Positions 11,920-26,364 are shown, counted from the stretch's first letter. The stretch: DNA of 64,000 nt from Eutrigla gurnardus (GCA_963514095.1 OY741276.1:3908603-3972602), one strand, 5' to 3'. A program made the numbers and translations. The notes: generated from the sequence alone by a model not told the origin.

Positions 11920-12769
11920 TACACACTTAAACATGTACTGACAGGCAGGCAGGCAGATGCTTAAACACAGACACACACCTTCATGAATACATGTGTATGT
12001 TTGGGAGAGTAAAGTCGTGTGTGTGTGCGTTTGAAGTGACACAAATTACACATTACGACACAGAGTCAGTCTCTGCCTTCAGCATATGTCATCCTCAGCA
12101 GCCCGTCGTGTTTGAGGGCTGTCCCGGTGTGGGACGAGGTCTGATTCGGGGAAACACCCAGCTGACAACGTTAGCCCCGGCTAGCCGTGACACAGAGCTG
12201 CCACTGTTCTCCCAAAAACACACTACCCTGGGGGGGCTTCGCCTGTGCCATGTGGGATTACCACTGGACCACGTTACAGCGCCACACTGCCCACCCACTG
12301 TTTTCCCCAGAAACACACTCCCACCACACCTAAGGGCCTGGCATTTCCACAAGGACGTTGGCAATGAGAGGAGGCGAGGCTGATGCCCACCACTGTTACC
12401 ATCATGTTAACCCTATGTGGCTCTGTCTGTCTGTCTTGCCTCTGGGGGGTGAGGGGGGTGCTATGCTTGGACAACCCTCCCTGCGGGGACACGGCCCCCC
12501 TGCTGTGCTAGCTCAGCCCCAATGCGCTGACCCCCCATCGCCCAATTTCTTCATGCGCTTCCAAAATTCACCCAAATCTGAGTGACTCCTCCTCTCTGTC
12601 TGTCAAATCTTCTTAGGTCATGAATAATGCTGAGAAATGACATTTTCATGCACACAAAAGAAATGGTTTGTGGGATTTATGGCCTTGGTCTGAAAACATT
12701 TGTTCATATTTTATTTCCATGACATATTATACATCGGATACATGTATCATAGAACAGTTGTTCTTGCCC
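11918..12769. other. Non-coding sequence with a weak internal duplication
   Basis: CCACTGTTCTCCCAAAAACA at about 12199 resembles CCACTGTTTTCCCCAGAAAC at about 12296. The offset is about 97 bp, in a direct orientation, suggesting an old local duplication. No gene supported. Confidence 0.45.
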
Positions 12770-12850
12770 TTTTTGGCCTGTGACCCCGTAAAATAAAACA
12801 ATAACTGGCAACCCCTCGTCATCGGTTCTAGTGTTCATATTTGACCATCT
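12770..12850 (+). mobile_element. Possible teleost repeat fragment
   Basis: GGCCTGTGACCCCGTAAAAT followed by GGCAACCCCTCGTCATCGG resembles, from memory, a widely dispersed fish repeat in which 'gtgaccc...cgacccctcgtcatc' occurs. No boundaries are visible. Confidence 0.35.
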
Positions 12851-13036
12851 CAAACAAGTGACTTTTTTTCCACTGTTTTATGCAAATACATTTCAGAGAC
12901 CTGAAGAAATACAATGATACAGTTATTCATGTGAAAAAAGAGCAAAAACAAGAATTATTACACCAAAATACACCTATTTACTGTTTTGAGGGCTAGATGA
13001 GAGCACACCAGTAAAGTACTGTCAGTAAAATACTGT

Positions 13037-13315
13037 ATTGGGCTACAGCCAGTTAGCTTAGCATAGCAAAGGCCGGAAACAGGGAACTAGGCTCTGTCCA
13101 AAGATAACACAATTTTCTCAAAACTCACAAAACACGTTTTATCTCGTTTGCTTTATCTTTCCAAAATGTTTAAATTGGACAAATAGCTGTGTTATGGTGT
13201 GTTGGGTGTCGTAAAGTGCAAATATCGTATGAATAGTCTAATCTAACTCTCCACCTGAAAGTCAAATATTGTATCGTATTTCCCAAAACATCAAACTTCT
13301 CTTTAAATACCAATA
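13037..13315 (+). mobile_element. Diverged percomorph interspersed repeat
   Basis: The segment begins GGGCTACAGCCAGTTAGCTT, continues AGCATAGCAAAGGCCGGAAA and GGCTCTGTCCAAAGATAACA, and includes TTATCTCGTTTGCTT. It ends CGTATTTCCCAAAACATCAA followed by ACTTCTCTTTAAA. The order and wording match a very common repeat of percomorph fish that I recognise from memory ('cagccagttagcttagc...ctctgtccaaa...atatctcgtttg...tatttcccaaaatgtcaaac'). The 5' boundary is unclear and the copy is about 20 percent diverged by eye. It supports the taxonomic guess. Confidence 0.65.
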
Positions 13316-13399
13316 ACGTGTTCCATTTTTCCAAAAAGAAAATGCAAATGAAGGTGTTTTGAGGTTATTTTTTGGCAGCAATTAACAGATGTTCCCCAA

Positions 13400-13860
13400 A
13401 CGCCTCAGAAGCAACGACGCGGCTAATGATGCGTTCATGTCATGTCGTTTAAACGATAATCACTCGCAGTCGTAAAGTGATTAATCCACTTACACTAACA
13501 CTTAACACAGTCGATTCATCTAATTTAAGAGGAGCTATGAGCTTTTTTTTTGGTTTGTATCTGTTTTCACTTGCTTGTGAACTACACACTAAAAAAAGCT
13601 AGTTTAGGTTGTTTATGTGGTGTGACTCTGGCTAAAGACGGGAAAACGATGTGACCGCTTGTTCCCATTCTGCCGACGGTACGTGAACGCACCGCGGTAA
13701 ATCGAGAGGATTTGACAGGTGTGTGTCAGAAGCTCCGTTAGATTTGAAAATAGTGAAAAATAAACGTATAAGGTAATATTTCTAGGAGTTTAAACTATCA
13801 GTATTAACCATTAGGAGTGGCTGTTTGGGAGAAAGTCCATCTTTTCCGTCCAATTAAGTG
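13400..13860. other. Non-coding sequence upstream of the 13.98-kb donor
   Basis: Contains a modest CpG cluster (GCCGACGGTACGTGAACGCA and ACCGCGGTAAATCGAGAGG, 13671-13705) that could be a weak promoter for the model starting at about 13.86 kb. No TATA box is evident. Confidence 0.3.
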
Positions 13861-13981
13861 GAGCGTTAGCTAGCTAAAGTTTAACGTTAGCTGGTTAGCA
13901 TTCAGAGTTAAATTACGTGTTGTTTCACGACTCCAACACGCTGTGTGGCAAAACCAGCGACGATATCACGCATTCTTGATG
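13860..13981 (+). CDS. Possible first exon ending in ATG
   Basis: The segment holds repeated GTTAGCTAGC, ACGTTAGCTGG and GGTTAGC words, often seen near fish gene starts. It ends CATTCTTGATG|GTAAGTAAA: a consensus splice donor (GT at 13982-13983) immediately after an ATG (13979-13981). Joined to the next candidate exon at 14254, that ATG opens a frame with no stop for at least 37 further codons. The 5' end is arbitrary, since transcription start cannot be placed. The start context (TTCTTGATGG) has G at +4 but lacks a purine at -3. Alternatives are a non-coding RNA start or a chance donor. Confidence 0.33.
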
Positions 13982-14253
13982 GTAAGTAAATGTGGTTGTG
14001 TGTAATGAGCTCTCTAGCTGCTTAATTGTGACCTAGAAGCTAAGCTAACATATGTAGCATGACGTAGCTTAAAGCTGCTGTCGAAGCTAATGTGTAAACA
14101 ATGTAAAAAGGCCAGAGATGTGCATTATTTTTGAAAATGAAACAGACATATTTGTTAGTAAGTATTGCAAGGTTTGTTTAAGCTTGAAACAGATACTTCT
14201 GACTTCTGATTATTATTATGATAATTGTTCTCCATGCTTGTGTATGTTTTTAG

Positions 14254-14364
14254 TATTTTAAAAGGGAGAGGGAGATGCTTCCTGTCTGGTTCCTCATGGC
14301 TGCTGGTGGATCCATTCATCTGGACCCTGACATCTGGATCTTCTGCCATTCCAATGGGGGGAAG
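14254..14364 (+). CDS. Candidate internal exon, unidentified protein
   Basis: Bounded by an acceptor (TGTGTATGTTTTTAG, AG at 14252-14253) and a donor (GGGGAAG|GTAGGA, GT at 14365-14366). The 111-bp segment is open in frame 0 for 37 codons. From the internal ATG at 14275 it reads MLPVWFLMAAGGSIHLDPD and ends in a Cys-His-Ser-Asn-Gly-Gly-Lys stretch. Frame 0 also joins in phase with the ATG closing the exon upstream, across a 272-bp intron. I do not recognise the protein; the hydrophobic start could be a signal or anchor but is short. The minus strand is open here too (it starts MAEDPDVRVQMNGSTSSHEE, coding through 14349-14155), which is the main competing reading. No further exon of the same gene was identified downstream. 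Confidence 0.38.
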
Positions 14365-17149
<2,785 letters not shown>

Positions 17150-17325
17150 CCTTTCTCCTCCTCTCTGTGTTAATGCTGTTAATGTACACAGAATTATTGA
17201 GGGTGTCTGTGTTTGCAGCGGGATTCAGATATTAGGTGGCTCATTTGGTTAGCTTATTGACTGCTATCAGATTACAGCTCAATGACCTTAATGGCCAGAC
17301 AGCAGCGCCGAGCAGGGACGGAAAG
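17150..17325. promoter_or_regulatory. Candidate conserved non-coding element
   Basis: A complex low-repeat block with TTAATGCTGTTAATG, AGAATTATTGAGGGTG, ATATTAGGTGGCTCATTTGG and CAATGACCTTAATGG (the last a nuclear-receptor-like TGACCT followed by TAAT). No coding potential. The enhancer call is by texture only. Confidence 0.4.
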
Positions 17326-18650
17326 TGAGGAAATGAACACCAGTAGGGTTGTGTTTGTTGGTTGGCTGGATGCCTTTCACTGCAACACTAGTTCAGGTTG
17401 GGCGAGCAAAGGGGCAAAAGTTTATATGAAATAAAAATGACCAACAGGATGGTTAATAAGACAAAAGAAAACAACAAGACCCGTGTTTGTCTTTTCTTTA
17501 GCAGAGACACACCAGATCAACAGTGGAAGCTGTGAATCTGTAGATCTATTTAAATAATGAATCAATTAATTCATTAGAGTAAATAAATAAGGAAGTTGTG
17601 CAAATACTACTACACAATGATTAGAAGTTTTGACATTTTAGATTATTTTTATATTAGAGGAAATTAATAACGCACACATTGACTTTCTAAAAGCATATCA
17701 TTGTGTGCCAAAAGGTAAAATGTTTTTAAAAAAGCGTGGGCTGTTCTACAGTTATACTCAAGGCCCTGATGTCAATGCACAATGTCACAATAAGTAATCT
17801 GAGGCCTGCGGTAATTTCATCGACAATACGAGTGTCAAAAGCTTCACCTACGTGGGTTTTTCTTCTTTGTGCTATTTGTAGACGTGTTGATCAGAATGAT
17901 TAAACAAGGACGTAAAGAAGATGGTTTCTAAAATGGCTCTGCTGGTTGGTGCTAATGGACGATATTTTCATCTTGGCAACAGCAACAGTGATATAATTAA
18001 AAAAACATAATAGGGCTATGAATTATAACGAAAAAAATTATTGGTAATTAAAGTCTTTGATGAAGATCAGTGGAAAATTAACCTTGGTTCCTTTACAGTG
18101 AGGTGTTGTGATAGATACACCTGCTTTAGTATTTTCTGATAGAAGCGTCCTGACCTCACTGAAATTACACAGGGAACAAAAAAGTGAAACATTTAAATAA
18201 ATGTGTCATTTTTTGCTACTCTGCCAAAAACGAGGATGGAAAAAGTGTTTGAAGCATGTCTTCCAGTCCACCAATTTCTTTCTTTTTTTTTTTTTTTTCA
18301 TCGTACAGATGTGAGCCTTGGCACAGAGTGAGAGTCTGAACAAACAAAAAAATGGGCCAAGTTCCTGCTAAAACATTGGCTTTATGTGTGTGATGATCCC
18401 TTGAATGCACTCTGACTGACTAGAAATGGATGAACACACAGCTGGTTCAAGTGATGGACGTGACGGGATTTTATCAGCACAGGGCTGAGAGGAGGGTGAT
18501 AAAAAGATGAAGATAGAAAGAATGGGAGGAAAGGGAAAAGTAGAGAACATGTAACGTTAATAGTTTTGTCCATTGAGCATTGAACTCATGCATTTTTGTC
18601 TGCAAAATGGTGTTAAAGGTATAACAATTTCTTAAAAAAAACAATGTAAC
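17326..18650. other. AT-rich non-coding sequence
   Basis: No gene, transposon or RNA recognised. A-rich and T-rich runs occur near 18280-18298 and 18634. Confidence 0.5.
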
Positions 18651-19439
18651 TGATAAAAATGAATCCCATAATCATCACTTATGACCGTTTAGAAGTGTGT
18701 GATGGTGTCTGTATCTCTTTTTTTTTTAAATATATTTTGCTGTTCGGGACTCTTCTGGGAGCCAGAAAACAGTATTTCAGCCTCACGTGGGTTTCTAACC
18801 CCCGACTAAAAAGTCGCACGTGCAGCCCATTCTCATTCCCAGGTCAAACACGGACGACTTGTCACATCCCTCGGTGTACTGAGGCTCACAGACCTCCCAG
18901 GCCTGACACCCACAGGTGCAGGGAGAGCAGGCAGGCCACAGAAGGATGAAGCATCCTTGGGCTGCGTTCATTCAAAATCCGACACCTTCCTGCAGGTTTG
19001 TGATGAGGTGTATATTAGTATTTAGAAAGAAAATGTAATGTTTTATTCTGCTGATTCACAGCTTTGTCCTCACTAACGCCAGTCCCTCTCTTCATTCAGT
19101 CTGTAGCTCACTCGACCACCGTTACGTTCGCTCTCTTTTTCTCGAAAACGGCAACCGACAATGTCTCTATATTATACCCGTTTTTAAAATAATGAATAAT
19201 TTGAGTCATTCGGAAAAAGAAGTGTATTCCTAGTGTATACAACATACTATTCAAATGTATATTGTTATTCTAATATGTTGCAATATTTCTAAATGCTGCA
19301 ATCTTTGTATCTTGACAACATGCAGTTTTCCACCCGTTAGCTGTGCCCTGATAGCCTCGACTTTTTCTTTCTGTTTTCCACTTTCTACATGCCTCCACCC
19401 ATTTCTTTTCCACACCCATCCCTCTGCTCTCGACCCCCC
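18651..19439. other. Non-coding sequence, possible old repeat at 18.96-19.26 kb
   Basis: GGGCTGCGTTCATTCAAAAT at 18959 and TAGTGTATACAACATACTAT at about 19232 resemble words found at the edges of fish miniature transposons. The two ends do not pair with each other, so no element is called. Confidence 0.35.
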
Positions 19440-19640
19440 CTCTCTTTGGGTCATTAGCATGTTGCTGATGGGGGCCGGTCATCCATTGAGCGGTGCAGGG
19501 AGGTTTGGCCGGGGCTGTGGCAGGCCTGTCAGGGCAGGTCATTAAGAAAACGACGGGTCGGGGAATACACAGACAAGGTTGATTGGTTTCCTGCAGCCGT
19601 CAGCAGAGCCCTGCAGCATCTCCTGACCCTGTGAGCCCCA
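19440..19640. promoter_or_regulatory. Candidate conserved non-coding element
   Basis: GTCATTAGCATGTTGCTGAT, GGTCATCCATTGAGCGG, GGCCTGTCAGGGCAGGTCAT and GGTTGATTGGTTTCCTGCAG stand in repeat-free sequence between a C-rich stretch and a CA array. TGTCAGGGCAGGTCA includes a possible MEIS/nuclear-receptor half-site pair. Judged by texture only. Confidence 0.35.
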
Positions 19641-19647
19641 TCTAACC

Positions 19648-19650
<3 letters not shown>

Positions 19651-19674
<24 letters not shown>
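19651..19674. repeat. (AC)12 microsatellite
   Basis: Short perfect AC array. Confidence 0.93.
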
Positions 19675-19683
<9 letters not shown>

Positions 19684-21260
19684 TTCACAACCGCATACAT
19701 GCACCTGCACAAGAACACATGAACATGGGGAACGTAGCCACACAAACACCTAACCTACCCCTGACCAAAGACTAAAAAACTGGGAAAGGACAAGGAGCCA
19801 CAGTGAGGCGATTACCCTGATCCTGATCCGCACAACCCAGCCTGTTGCCAGTTTCTAGATCTGCTAGTAATAGCGTGCCGTTTGGCACTAATCCGGACAG
19901 CATGCCTGCTGCTAACTTCTCTCACGATGTGTCCAGGGTGGACTTGTTGAATCAACCAGTTGGGTTATTGTTGTCTACCCTTGTTGGAGTCGGTACTGCA
20001 AGAGTGGGGAAAAAAAAAAAAGTTGACCCCAGTTTTCTTGAAAGGTCATATGTGGGATTGAATGCGGCTGTGTGCAGGGTGGGGCTCTGTCATGCGTGCA
20101 TGGATGGAATGCTACCCAGCATCCATCTCTGCTGTCTGTTGTGCTGTGAATGTCAAACCCAGAGGCTCTGACACCCGCCGCCCTTTCAACCCCCTCCTCT
20201 TTACGCCCCCTACCCTACCTGACCCTCCAGTCTCAAGCAGCCCCGGCCTACCTGATGAACAGAGCCCTCCTGCCTGGGGGCTTCTGTGCTCCAAATGAGC
20301 CCTATAATAATGTTACTTCAAATGTCAACGCCAGGGTTATTAGCGTGTGTGTGTGTGTGTTTTCAGTGGTGTGGTGTTTGGTATAGGAGGGCGGGGGGGT
20401 GAGGGGGGGAGGTGTCCCGCCTAGCTGCCACAGCCTTCCATCCATCCCTCAGTGTAATCAAATGCATTAATGTGTAAAAATGCCATTTAGCACAACACAT
20501 CCGACTGCGGGGCTGGTTAGCAGACGCTGATAGACAGATAGGGTTTGACTGACAGTCCCCGGCTGTGGCCTGTCTGTGGGTGTCAATGACACACAAGCCA
20601 TTCTTCATGCTTAGGCTCAATCATAGAGCCGGCTCTCTACTTGTGGAGTAGTCGTGCAGCGATAACACACCCACTAAATGGCACACAAGGACACACACAC
20701 ACACGTAAGACGATGCACAAACTCTTAACCCACAGTGTGATTGTTAATGCACAATATAATTGCTAATGGGACCTGTCTCTGAGGTGAAGTGGTGTTAACC
20801 CCTGATCAACCCCAGGTCAACTACTTATAGGCTAGATAGAATTCATTACATTTTACCCTCTTCATCATCAGATCTGACTGACCAATTTCACACCCGTGAC
20901 AATGACAAACACACGAGTGGATGGGATGAAAGAGGCGAGAGGAATTTTAGCAGTGCACCCGAGGACCCTTGAATGTAAGACTCATTGCACCTCGCCAGGG
21001 CCCCGCTGATTGGGTGTTTTTTGTTGTTTGTGTTAATGATCGAAACCCAAAAAGTGTTCCCTCCAAGCCAGCCATCCAGCTAACTAGTCAGTCAGCCTCC
21101 AGAACTGCATGTCAGGGAGGCTGGGTTTAATTCACTGTGGCTGCTACAGCACACAACACAGCCGACCAGGCGGCAATTAAGATGTTAATAGATAGCTTCA
21201 TAAGGACGACAAACCAGAGGGGGGGGGGGGCTGCAACAGATTTCCAAGACTTCTAATTAA
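19675..21260. other. Non-coding sequence with candidate regulatory islands
   Basis: Includes AT-rich complex blocks at about 20280-20560 (TAATAATGTTACTTCAAATG, CAAATGCATTAATGTG) and 20740-21030 (TTGTTAATGCACAATATAAT), and a run of 10 G near 21221. Short GT stretches occur at 20345-20362. No gene supported. Confidence 0.4.
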
Positions 21261-22317
21261 TAGCGATGGCAATTAAAGTGTAATTCAGCCCATTTCCCTC
21301 CGTAGCGTTCACTCTCCCTCGCCTCCAATTGCCTTTTCTCACTCGCCAAAAACACTGGAGGGTTGTGACGCATCCTCTTTTTTAATGTTAAATTTTGTCG
21401 CGTGCGCAGCTGTCGGCGAGTTTTTGATAAATCACCCACGTCGAACAGGTGGGCAAATAACTAAATTACTGGGTCATCTCCTCGGGGCTAATCCTCTTCT
21501 TGAGATATTGTAATGTAGTGGTAGTTTTTGTGGATGAACGTCGGTATTATGGATTTATATGTGTGTGTGTGTGTGTGTGTGTTTGTGTGTGACAGTAGGG
21601 CCACGCAGCACGACAGGGGCAGGTGAATGATAGCAACTCTAATTAGCAGGGTTGTGGCTCCTGCGCCTCGCTGCTCGAGAGCCGTGTCGCCGGGGACTCC
21701 GAGGTGCCAGGCACGCTGGGGAGGACTCAGAAAAACAGCTTTAATTGGTGGGAGTTATTTATAGACAAAGCACCTCTTTCAAGGTTAGTGGGTTAAGTCT
21801 GCTCAGTCCTCTGTGGGGACCGTCATGTTTGGTGGCAACAAACAGGCCGCTGCCAAAAAAAACCCTCGCCTCACCTCCCCGTCTCTCATAACCGCACACA
21901 CACACTGAAAATCCAATGACACACACACACACACATATAGCAACATACTGCCGAACTGCACTCAGACATGCTGTTGACACCCTTGGCTTTGTGCAGAGCA
22001 AGGGAGGTGAGTGATAGAGGGAGAATAATGGAGGGAAGGTGCAAAAGAGAGAGAGAGAGAGATAGGGAGACGTGGATGGAAAAGACAAGGTGGGGAGGTT
22101 GCTACTGGGTTGAATCCCTCATTGGAGGCGTCTTCATCTGCCGCCCAATCCTCCCGGGGGCCCCTACTTCTCCATTTCATTAGTTTGTCAGCCTGCACGA
22201 AGGATTGTGCATTAGGCCTTTAATTTAGTGGATAGCCAGAGGCTGCTACGCTGCCTGGTGTGGCTCTCAGCTCCAACAGGCTGGAATCTAACTAGGATCA
22301 GCTTAGCTCAACTTAAT
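21261..22317. other. Non-coding sequence with GT array and candidate enhancer
   Basis: A GT array lies at 21559-21590 (one T interruption) and a GA stretch at 22047-22061. From about 22110 to 22315 the sequence is complex and motif-rich (CATTTCATTAGTTTGTCAGC, GCATTAGGCCTTTAATTTAG) and looks like a conserved element. Confidence 0.4.
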
Positions 22318-22346
22318 ACACACACACGCTCACGCACACACACACA
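22318..22346. repeat. Imperfect (CA)n
   Basis: CA array broken by CGCTCACG. Confidence 0.85.
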
Positions 22347-24601
22347 CCGCACTGCATCCAACCGGCGAGAGACAGAGAGACGGTGGGAGGTCCGTTTATG
22401 TGCTGCGTCTATGTATCTATCTCTCTGTAAATCCATCAATCACGGCTGCCGAGATAACACGACACGCGGCAACTTAAGAAAACGTGCCAATGGACAGGAG
22501 ACACATGTTCACCACTTCACAACACATACAGCACATGTAGGAGAAAAAAAATCAGCGAATTACTAAAAGAAGCAAAATTGAAAAAGACTACAGGAAAAAC
22601 ATGGAGGAGCTCCAACTTGGAGACGTTTATCACTAAATATGATGAAATCCCAGCCAATCACTCATCAGTGATGGTAAAAATAATTTGCATATGCTGTTTG
22701 TTTGAGTTCAACATTTAATTTTGTGAAAATATTGACTACACAACTAGCATTACATCTATTTGTCTGTCTCTCTATCTCCATCAATCTGCTCTAATCTATT
22801 CTATTTCATGTCTCTACAGTATCAGTTTGTAACGAGCTATTATATAATCAGTCGCATCCTTTTTTGGAGGCTCGGTCCGACAGTCCGAGCCGATGATGGC
22901 AGCTTCCTTCAGTGAGTGTGAAGTGATGCCGGTGGCGATACCCGCGGCATCAAAGGCTTCTCCTCTCTCAGACTGAAGGAGCAGCACTTTGAAGGCCTGT
23001 CTCTCGCTGTCATTCAGGATATCTATTCAGCGGAGTGACGTGCGATGCGGGGCCGCCGAGGACCGGGTGGGATTGTGGGTGGACTTCCAACGAGGACACA
23101 CAACAACTGTACGTTAACAATGCAACAAAACGGCGAGCGCCGCGTGTACACGCTCTGAGACGCCCAATTATAAACCCACTCGTGTGCATTAGCGTGAAAA
23201 GCGGCGCGCCCACGCAGTCGCGGGGACTCTGTTACACGGAACAAAGAGCAAAAAAAAAAGACAAAGCCCCGTGTGAGGGAGCGAAGTCGTCCATCTGACA
23301 CCCCAGCTGAAAATGTCCCCTTCACATCTCTTGTTTTCTTCTTTAAACACCCCCTTCTCTATGACCCACCACTCCCTCAGACTTTTAACCCTCCAGCACC
23401 CCTCACTCTCGCTCACCCTCCCTGGCTAGCCCCCCAAACCCCCACCCCAATGTTTTTGGGATGGAAGAAGAGGCTAAAGGGGGGGTTTGCCGTGGCTGTT
23501 GGTGGGGATGGGGGCCTTCTTTTGTTTCCTGTTACAACATGCATTTCATGGGAAGGCCTGGCTTCTGACCCCGCCGAGCACACACTGCGCCATGGCTGGG
23601 AGCTCCAAGGGAAAGGCCCATCTGTGGCATCCATCAGGGCTGCGCTCTCCCGCTGAGGTACTGTCAGAAGCCGGAGGGGGTGATGGTGGTGGTGGTGGAG
23701 GGGAGGCTTGCGGGGGCACGATAGGGAGGGGCCTTGGGGGGTTGTGGGGTGCTGAGGTTATTTGAAGAATGGGGATGAAGGGGGGTAAAATCAGGCCGAA
23801 AAAACAGACACGGGGAACGCGGGGTCCTGCCAAATTCAAAGTGGAGCTGAGGGGAATAAAGGAAGGAGGTTACTGTGCGTTTCTGCATATGTGGAGCAAA
23901 GAGTAGGAGAATAAACAGGGAAACATATGGAGCAGAAGAATCTCAGACAAATTGCGGTAGACAACAGAAAAAAACGCTGTGATTAATTAAGCTGTCACTG
24001 TTTATGCTGCTAGTTGCATCATATATAATATAAATTTGTAATGTGATATTGCGTAATCTAATACTAAAACACCATCCTTTTAGTTTCACACGTGATTTCA
24101 GGCACACGCAATGACTTTAAATTCAGCAGCAATGGATCCACAAATTATCCTCCGCCTGAACAGCTGACACACATACAAATGGATGCAGATGAAACAATCG
24201 CTTTCTTTTTCGAGGGCATACCAGAGACAGAGGTTTTCAAATACCATGGAGCCTAGGTAAAAAAGCCGCCGAGGGTGGAACTGAAAGACACCAGATGTTG
24301 CTCTCTGCCTTCCCTCTGCCATTCCTTTCCCTCTGAAGACTCTCTTATGTTGTTGCACATACCTGAGGCACTACAGAGGGAGAGAAAAGTGGATTGGTTT
24401 GAAGGTCAGTTTAAATAAAAATACTTCAGCAAGTATGACAGGCAGGGTGTGCACTGGATAAATGCAGTGCTCTCATGCCAGCTCGCCGAGACTGATTGAT
24501 TGACTTGTAAGATGTCACGGACAGGCTGGGAGGGCAGCGAGAGTGAGGGAGGCAGAGAGATGGTGAGAAGGATATGGCTACCGTTGGATGGAAGATCAGA
24601 C
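22347..24601. other. Non-coding sequence, CpG-rich around 23.03-23.24 kb
   Basis: A small hairpin (GGCTCGG/CCGAGCC) lies at 22869-22891. CpG frequency rises at 23030-23240 (GGGGCCGCCGAGGACCGGGT, GCGGCGCGCCCACGCAGTCG), without a supported gene. G-rich sequence with GGT repeats runs 23675-23760. Confidence 0.4.
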
Positions 24602-24645
24602 GTATATATATATATATGTGTATGTGTGTGTGTGTGTGTGTGTGT
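24602..24645. repeat. (TA)n-(TG)n compound microsatellite
   Basis: An AT array passes into a GT array with one ATGTGT junction. Confidence 0.95.
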
Positions 24646-25199
24646 AACACATACAGCTGGCCAGCTCCGGCCTGGTTCTGGTCAGTTGCCCGTGGCCACG
24701 GCGGGCGCAGGAGTCAGCTGTCAGCCTGTGACGGATTGATACAGACACCCCCACCCCCCCAACCCCTCCGCCCCCGATACTCCCAAACCTCCACCTCCAT
24801 CCCTCAATCCCTCCAGCCCTCTACCTCCCTCCTCCTCCTCCTCGTCAGCAGCCGGCCCATGCCTGGTGGGCATGTTTGAGAGACCTATAGAGGAGGGGGG
24901 GTGGTGGGCCTCCATCTTGACTGTGGCCTGTATTAGAGCATGCCCTCCTGTCACCCTCACTCAGCCACTCTGCTGGCTTCATATCTGTTAGCCGTGTTAG
25001 CTGCTAGGCTGCAGTCCTTCTATCACTTCATCTGGCCAGCTGACAGCAGCCTGCTGGAGGTCCCTCTGAGCCCTGTTGTCCTGTCCAATGTGGACCGGAT
25101 GTCTTACTCTCCGCCGGCCTTTCCTGCTCTCATGTGGACGATGCCGTAGAAGCACACCGGTGACCATGCGTGACCACATTTGTGTTGAAAATCCCAGAT
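24646..25199. other. Non-coding sequence, nothing recognised
   Basis: Contains C-rich stretches near 24750-24770 and CTC repeats at 24825-24845. A + frame at 24940-25149 is open but unrecognised. Confidence 0.45.
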
Positions 25200-25481
25200 A
25201 TTGTTTTTAAAGGGCCACTACATTGATTTTTTATGCAGTTTGATACCAAACAGTTGTTGCAACGTGTTCTGGGGTTCTGGAGGAACTTTGAGAATGATGA
25301 TGTCATCAGGGTTGAGCTTCTATATGGTGTGGAGTTTGTAAATGTTGAGTTGCATTATGGGAAATGTAGGATTTAAAAAAAAAAAAGTATAAACCTGACC
25401 CAATACTAGGGACAAGCTGTCTGGATGTTTCAGCCTCTACTTAATCAATTTTGACCTTTTCCTTTTTTATAAAATCAAACT
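25200..25481 (+). mobile_element. Probable decayed interspersed repeat
   Basis: Words such as AAAGGGCCACTACATTGATT, ATGATGATGTCATCAGGGTT and GTTGCATTATGGGAAATGTA followed by an A12 run resemble repeat-derived text common in percomorph genomes. It sits directly beside the transposon at 25485. No family is named and the boundaries are uncertain. Confidence 0.4.
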
Positions 25482-25484
25482 TTA

Positions 25485-25862
25485 TGCTGCGTCCACATGG
25501 AATCAGGCAGACGGTTGACTGTAAACTGAATATTATATTTAGTGGACGAGAGTTTGGTGGTTAAATTAGTGAGGCCAGCATAGAATAGTGGTTACGCTAG
25601 AGGGAAAAGTTACATTTTTTAAAAACTTTTTGCCATCCAAGTTTGCAATAGAATATTAAGAGAGTCTGATTTAATGGCAGCATTTCTAGAATAATGACCT
25701 TGTATAGTAGACACAATTTGATATGTATTATTCCATCACTGTAGCAACATATTGTCATGCATGTTTCACTTTGCTCTTCTGCCGTACTTTTGTTTTTCCT
25801 GTGCCACCTTGGAGGTGTTCGTCTGCCGTCTACCATCTGTCTGATTCCATGTGAATGCAGCA
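25485..25862. mobile_element. Non-autonomous DNA transposon (MITE), TTA target duplication
   Basis: The two ends are inverted repeats. The left end is TGCTGCGTCCACATGGAATC at 25485, running to 25519. The right end, read in reverse complement from 25862 back to 25828, is TGCTGCATTCACATGGAATC. The termini match at 30 of 35 positions. Immediately outside both ends is the trinucleotide TTA (25482-25484 and 25863-25865), consistent with a 3-bp target-site duplication. TTA/TAA duplications are characteristic of the PIF/Harbinger superfamily, so I infer a Harbinger-type miniature element. At 378 bp it has no transposase frame. Flanking sequence is also repeat-like. Confidence 0.72.
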
Positions 25863-25865
25863 TTA

Positions 25866-26363
25866 TGGAGGTGCAATATTAAATCCCTTTGAATACAGGA
25901 ATTACAGGTCTGTAGATGGTGCCACTGCTGGTGGATTTTCATTGGCTGATATTCTTCTGAAGTCTCCAGAAACACAAGTTGAGCAAAAGATACCACATCA
26001 GAGACCCTCCAAAACTAGAAATATGATTACATACGGCTGTTTTCTGATCTTGGTTGGATTTTAGGAAAGAAGGTTTCTTTTGGTTATATAGAAATTTGCC
26101 GCTACTTCCGCCTTTTGTTCCCGTCAGAAACTACTGACACTTTACATGGCCGCTACAGGTCCTTGTCAAGTACATTTGATCATAGGTCAAGAACCAGTAA
26201 TCGTCTGATGTTCCCAGAATTTTTACTTTTTGAACAAAATTCATTCTTCATTGCTAAGTAATATAAAGACACAGAACCGTATTGTATATTTGGACCCATT
26301 AAGTGTCCACTCTTTTTGCCCGTTAGTGCTCCGTATCTACATAGAGATCTCTCTGCCTCTATC

Positions 26364-26364
<1 letters not shown>
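25866..26364. other. Probable repeat mosaic
   Basis: GTCTGTAGATGGTGCCACTG at about 25909 resembles a widespread fish repeat word ('agatggcgccact'). The rest is unassigned. A + frame across it (25855-26064) is not gene-like. Confidence 0.35.

Noticed and set aside
18959..19260. Possible miniature transposon with TGCGTTCATTC and GTATACAACATACT ends
   Set aside because: The two ends are not inverted copies of each other and no target duplication is visible.
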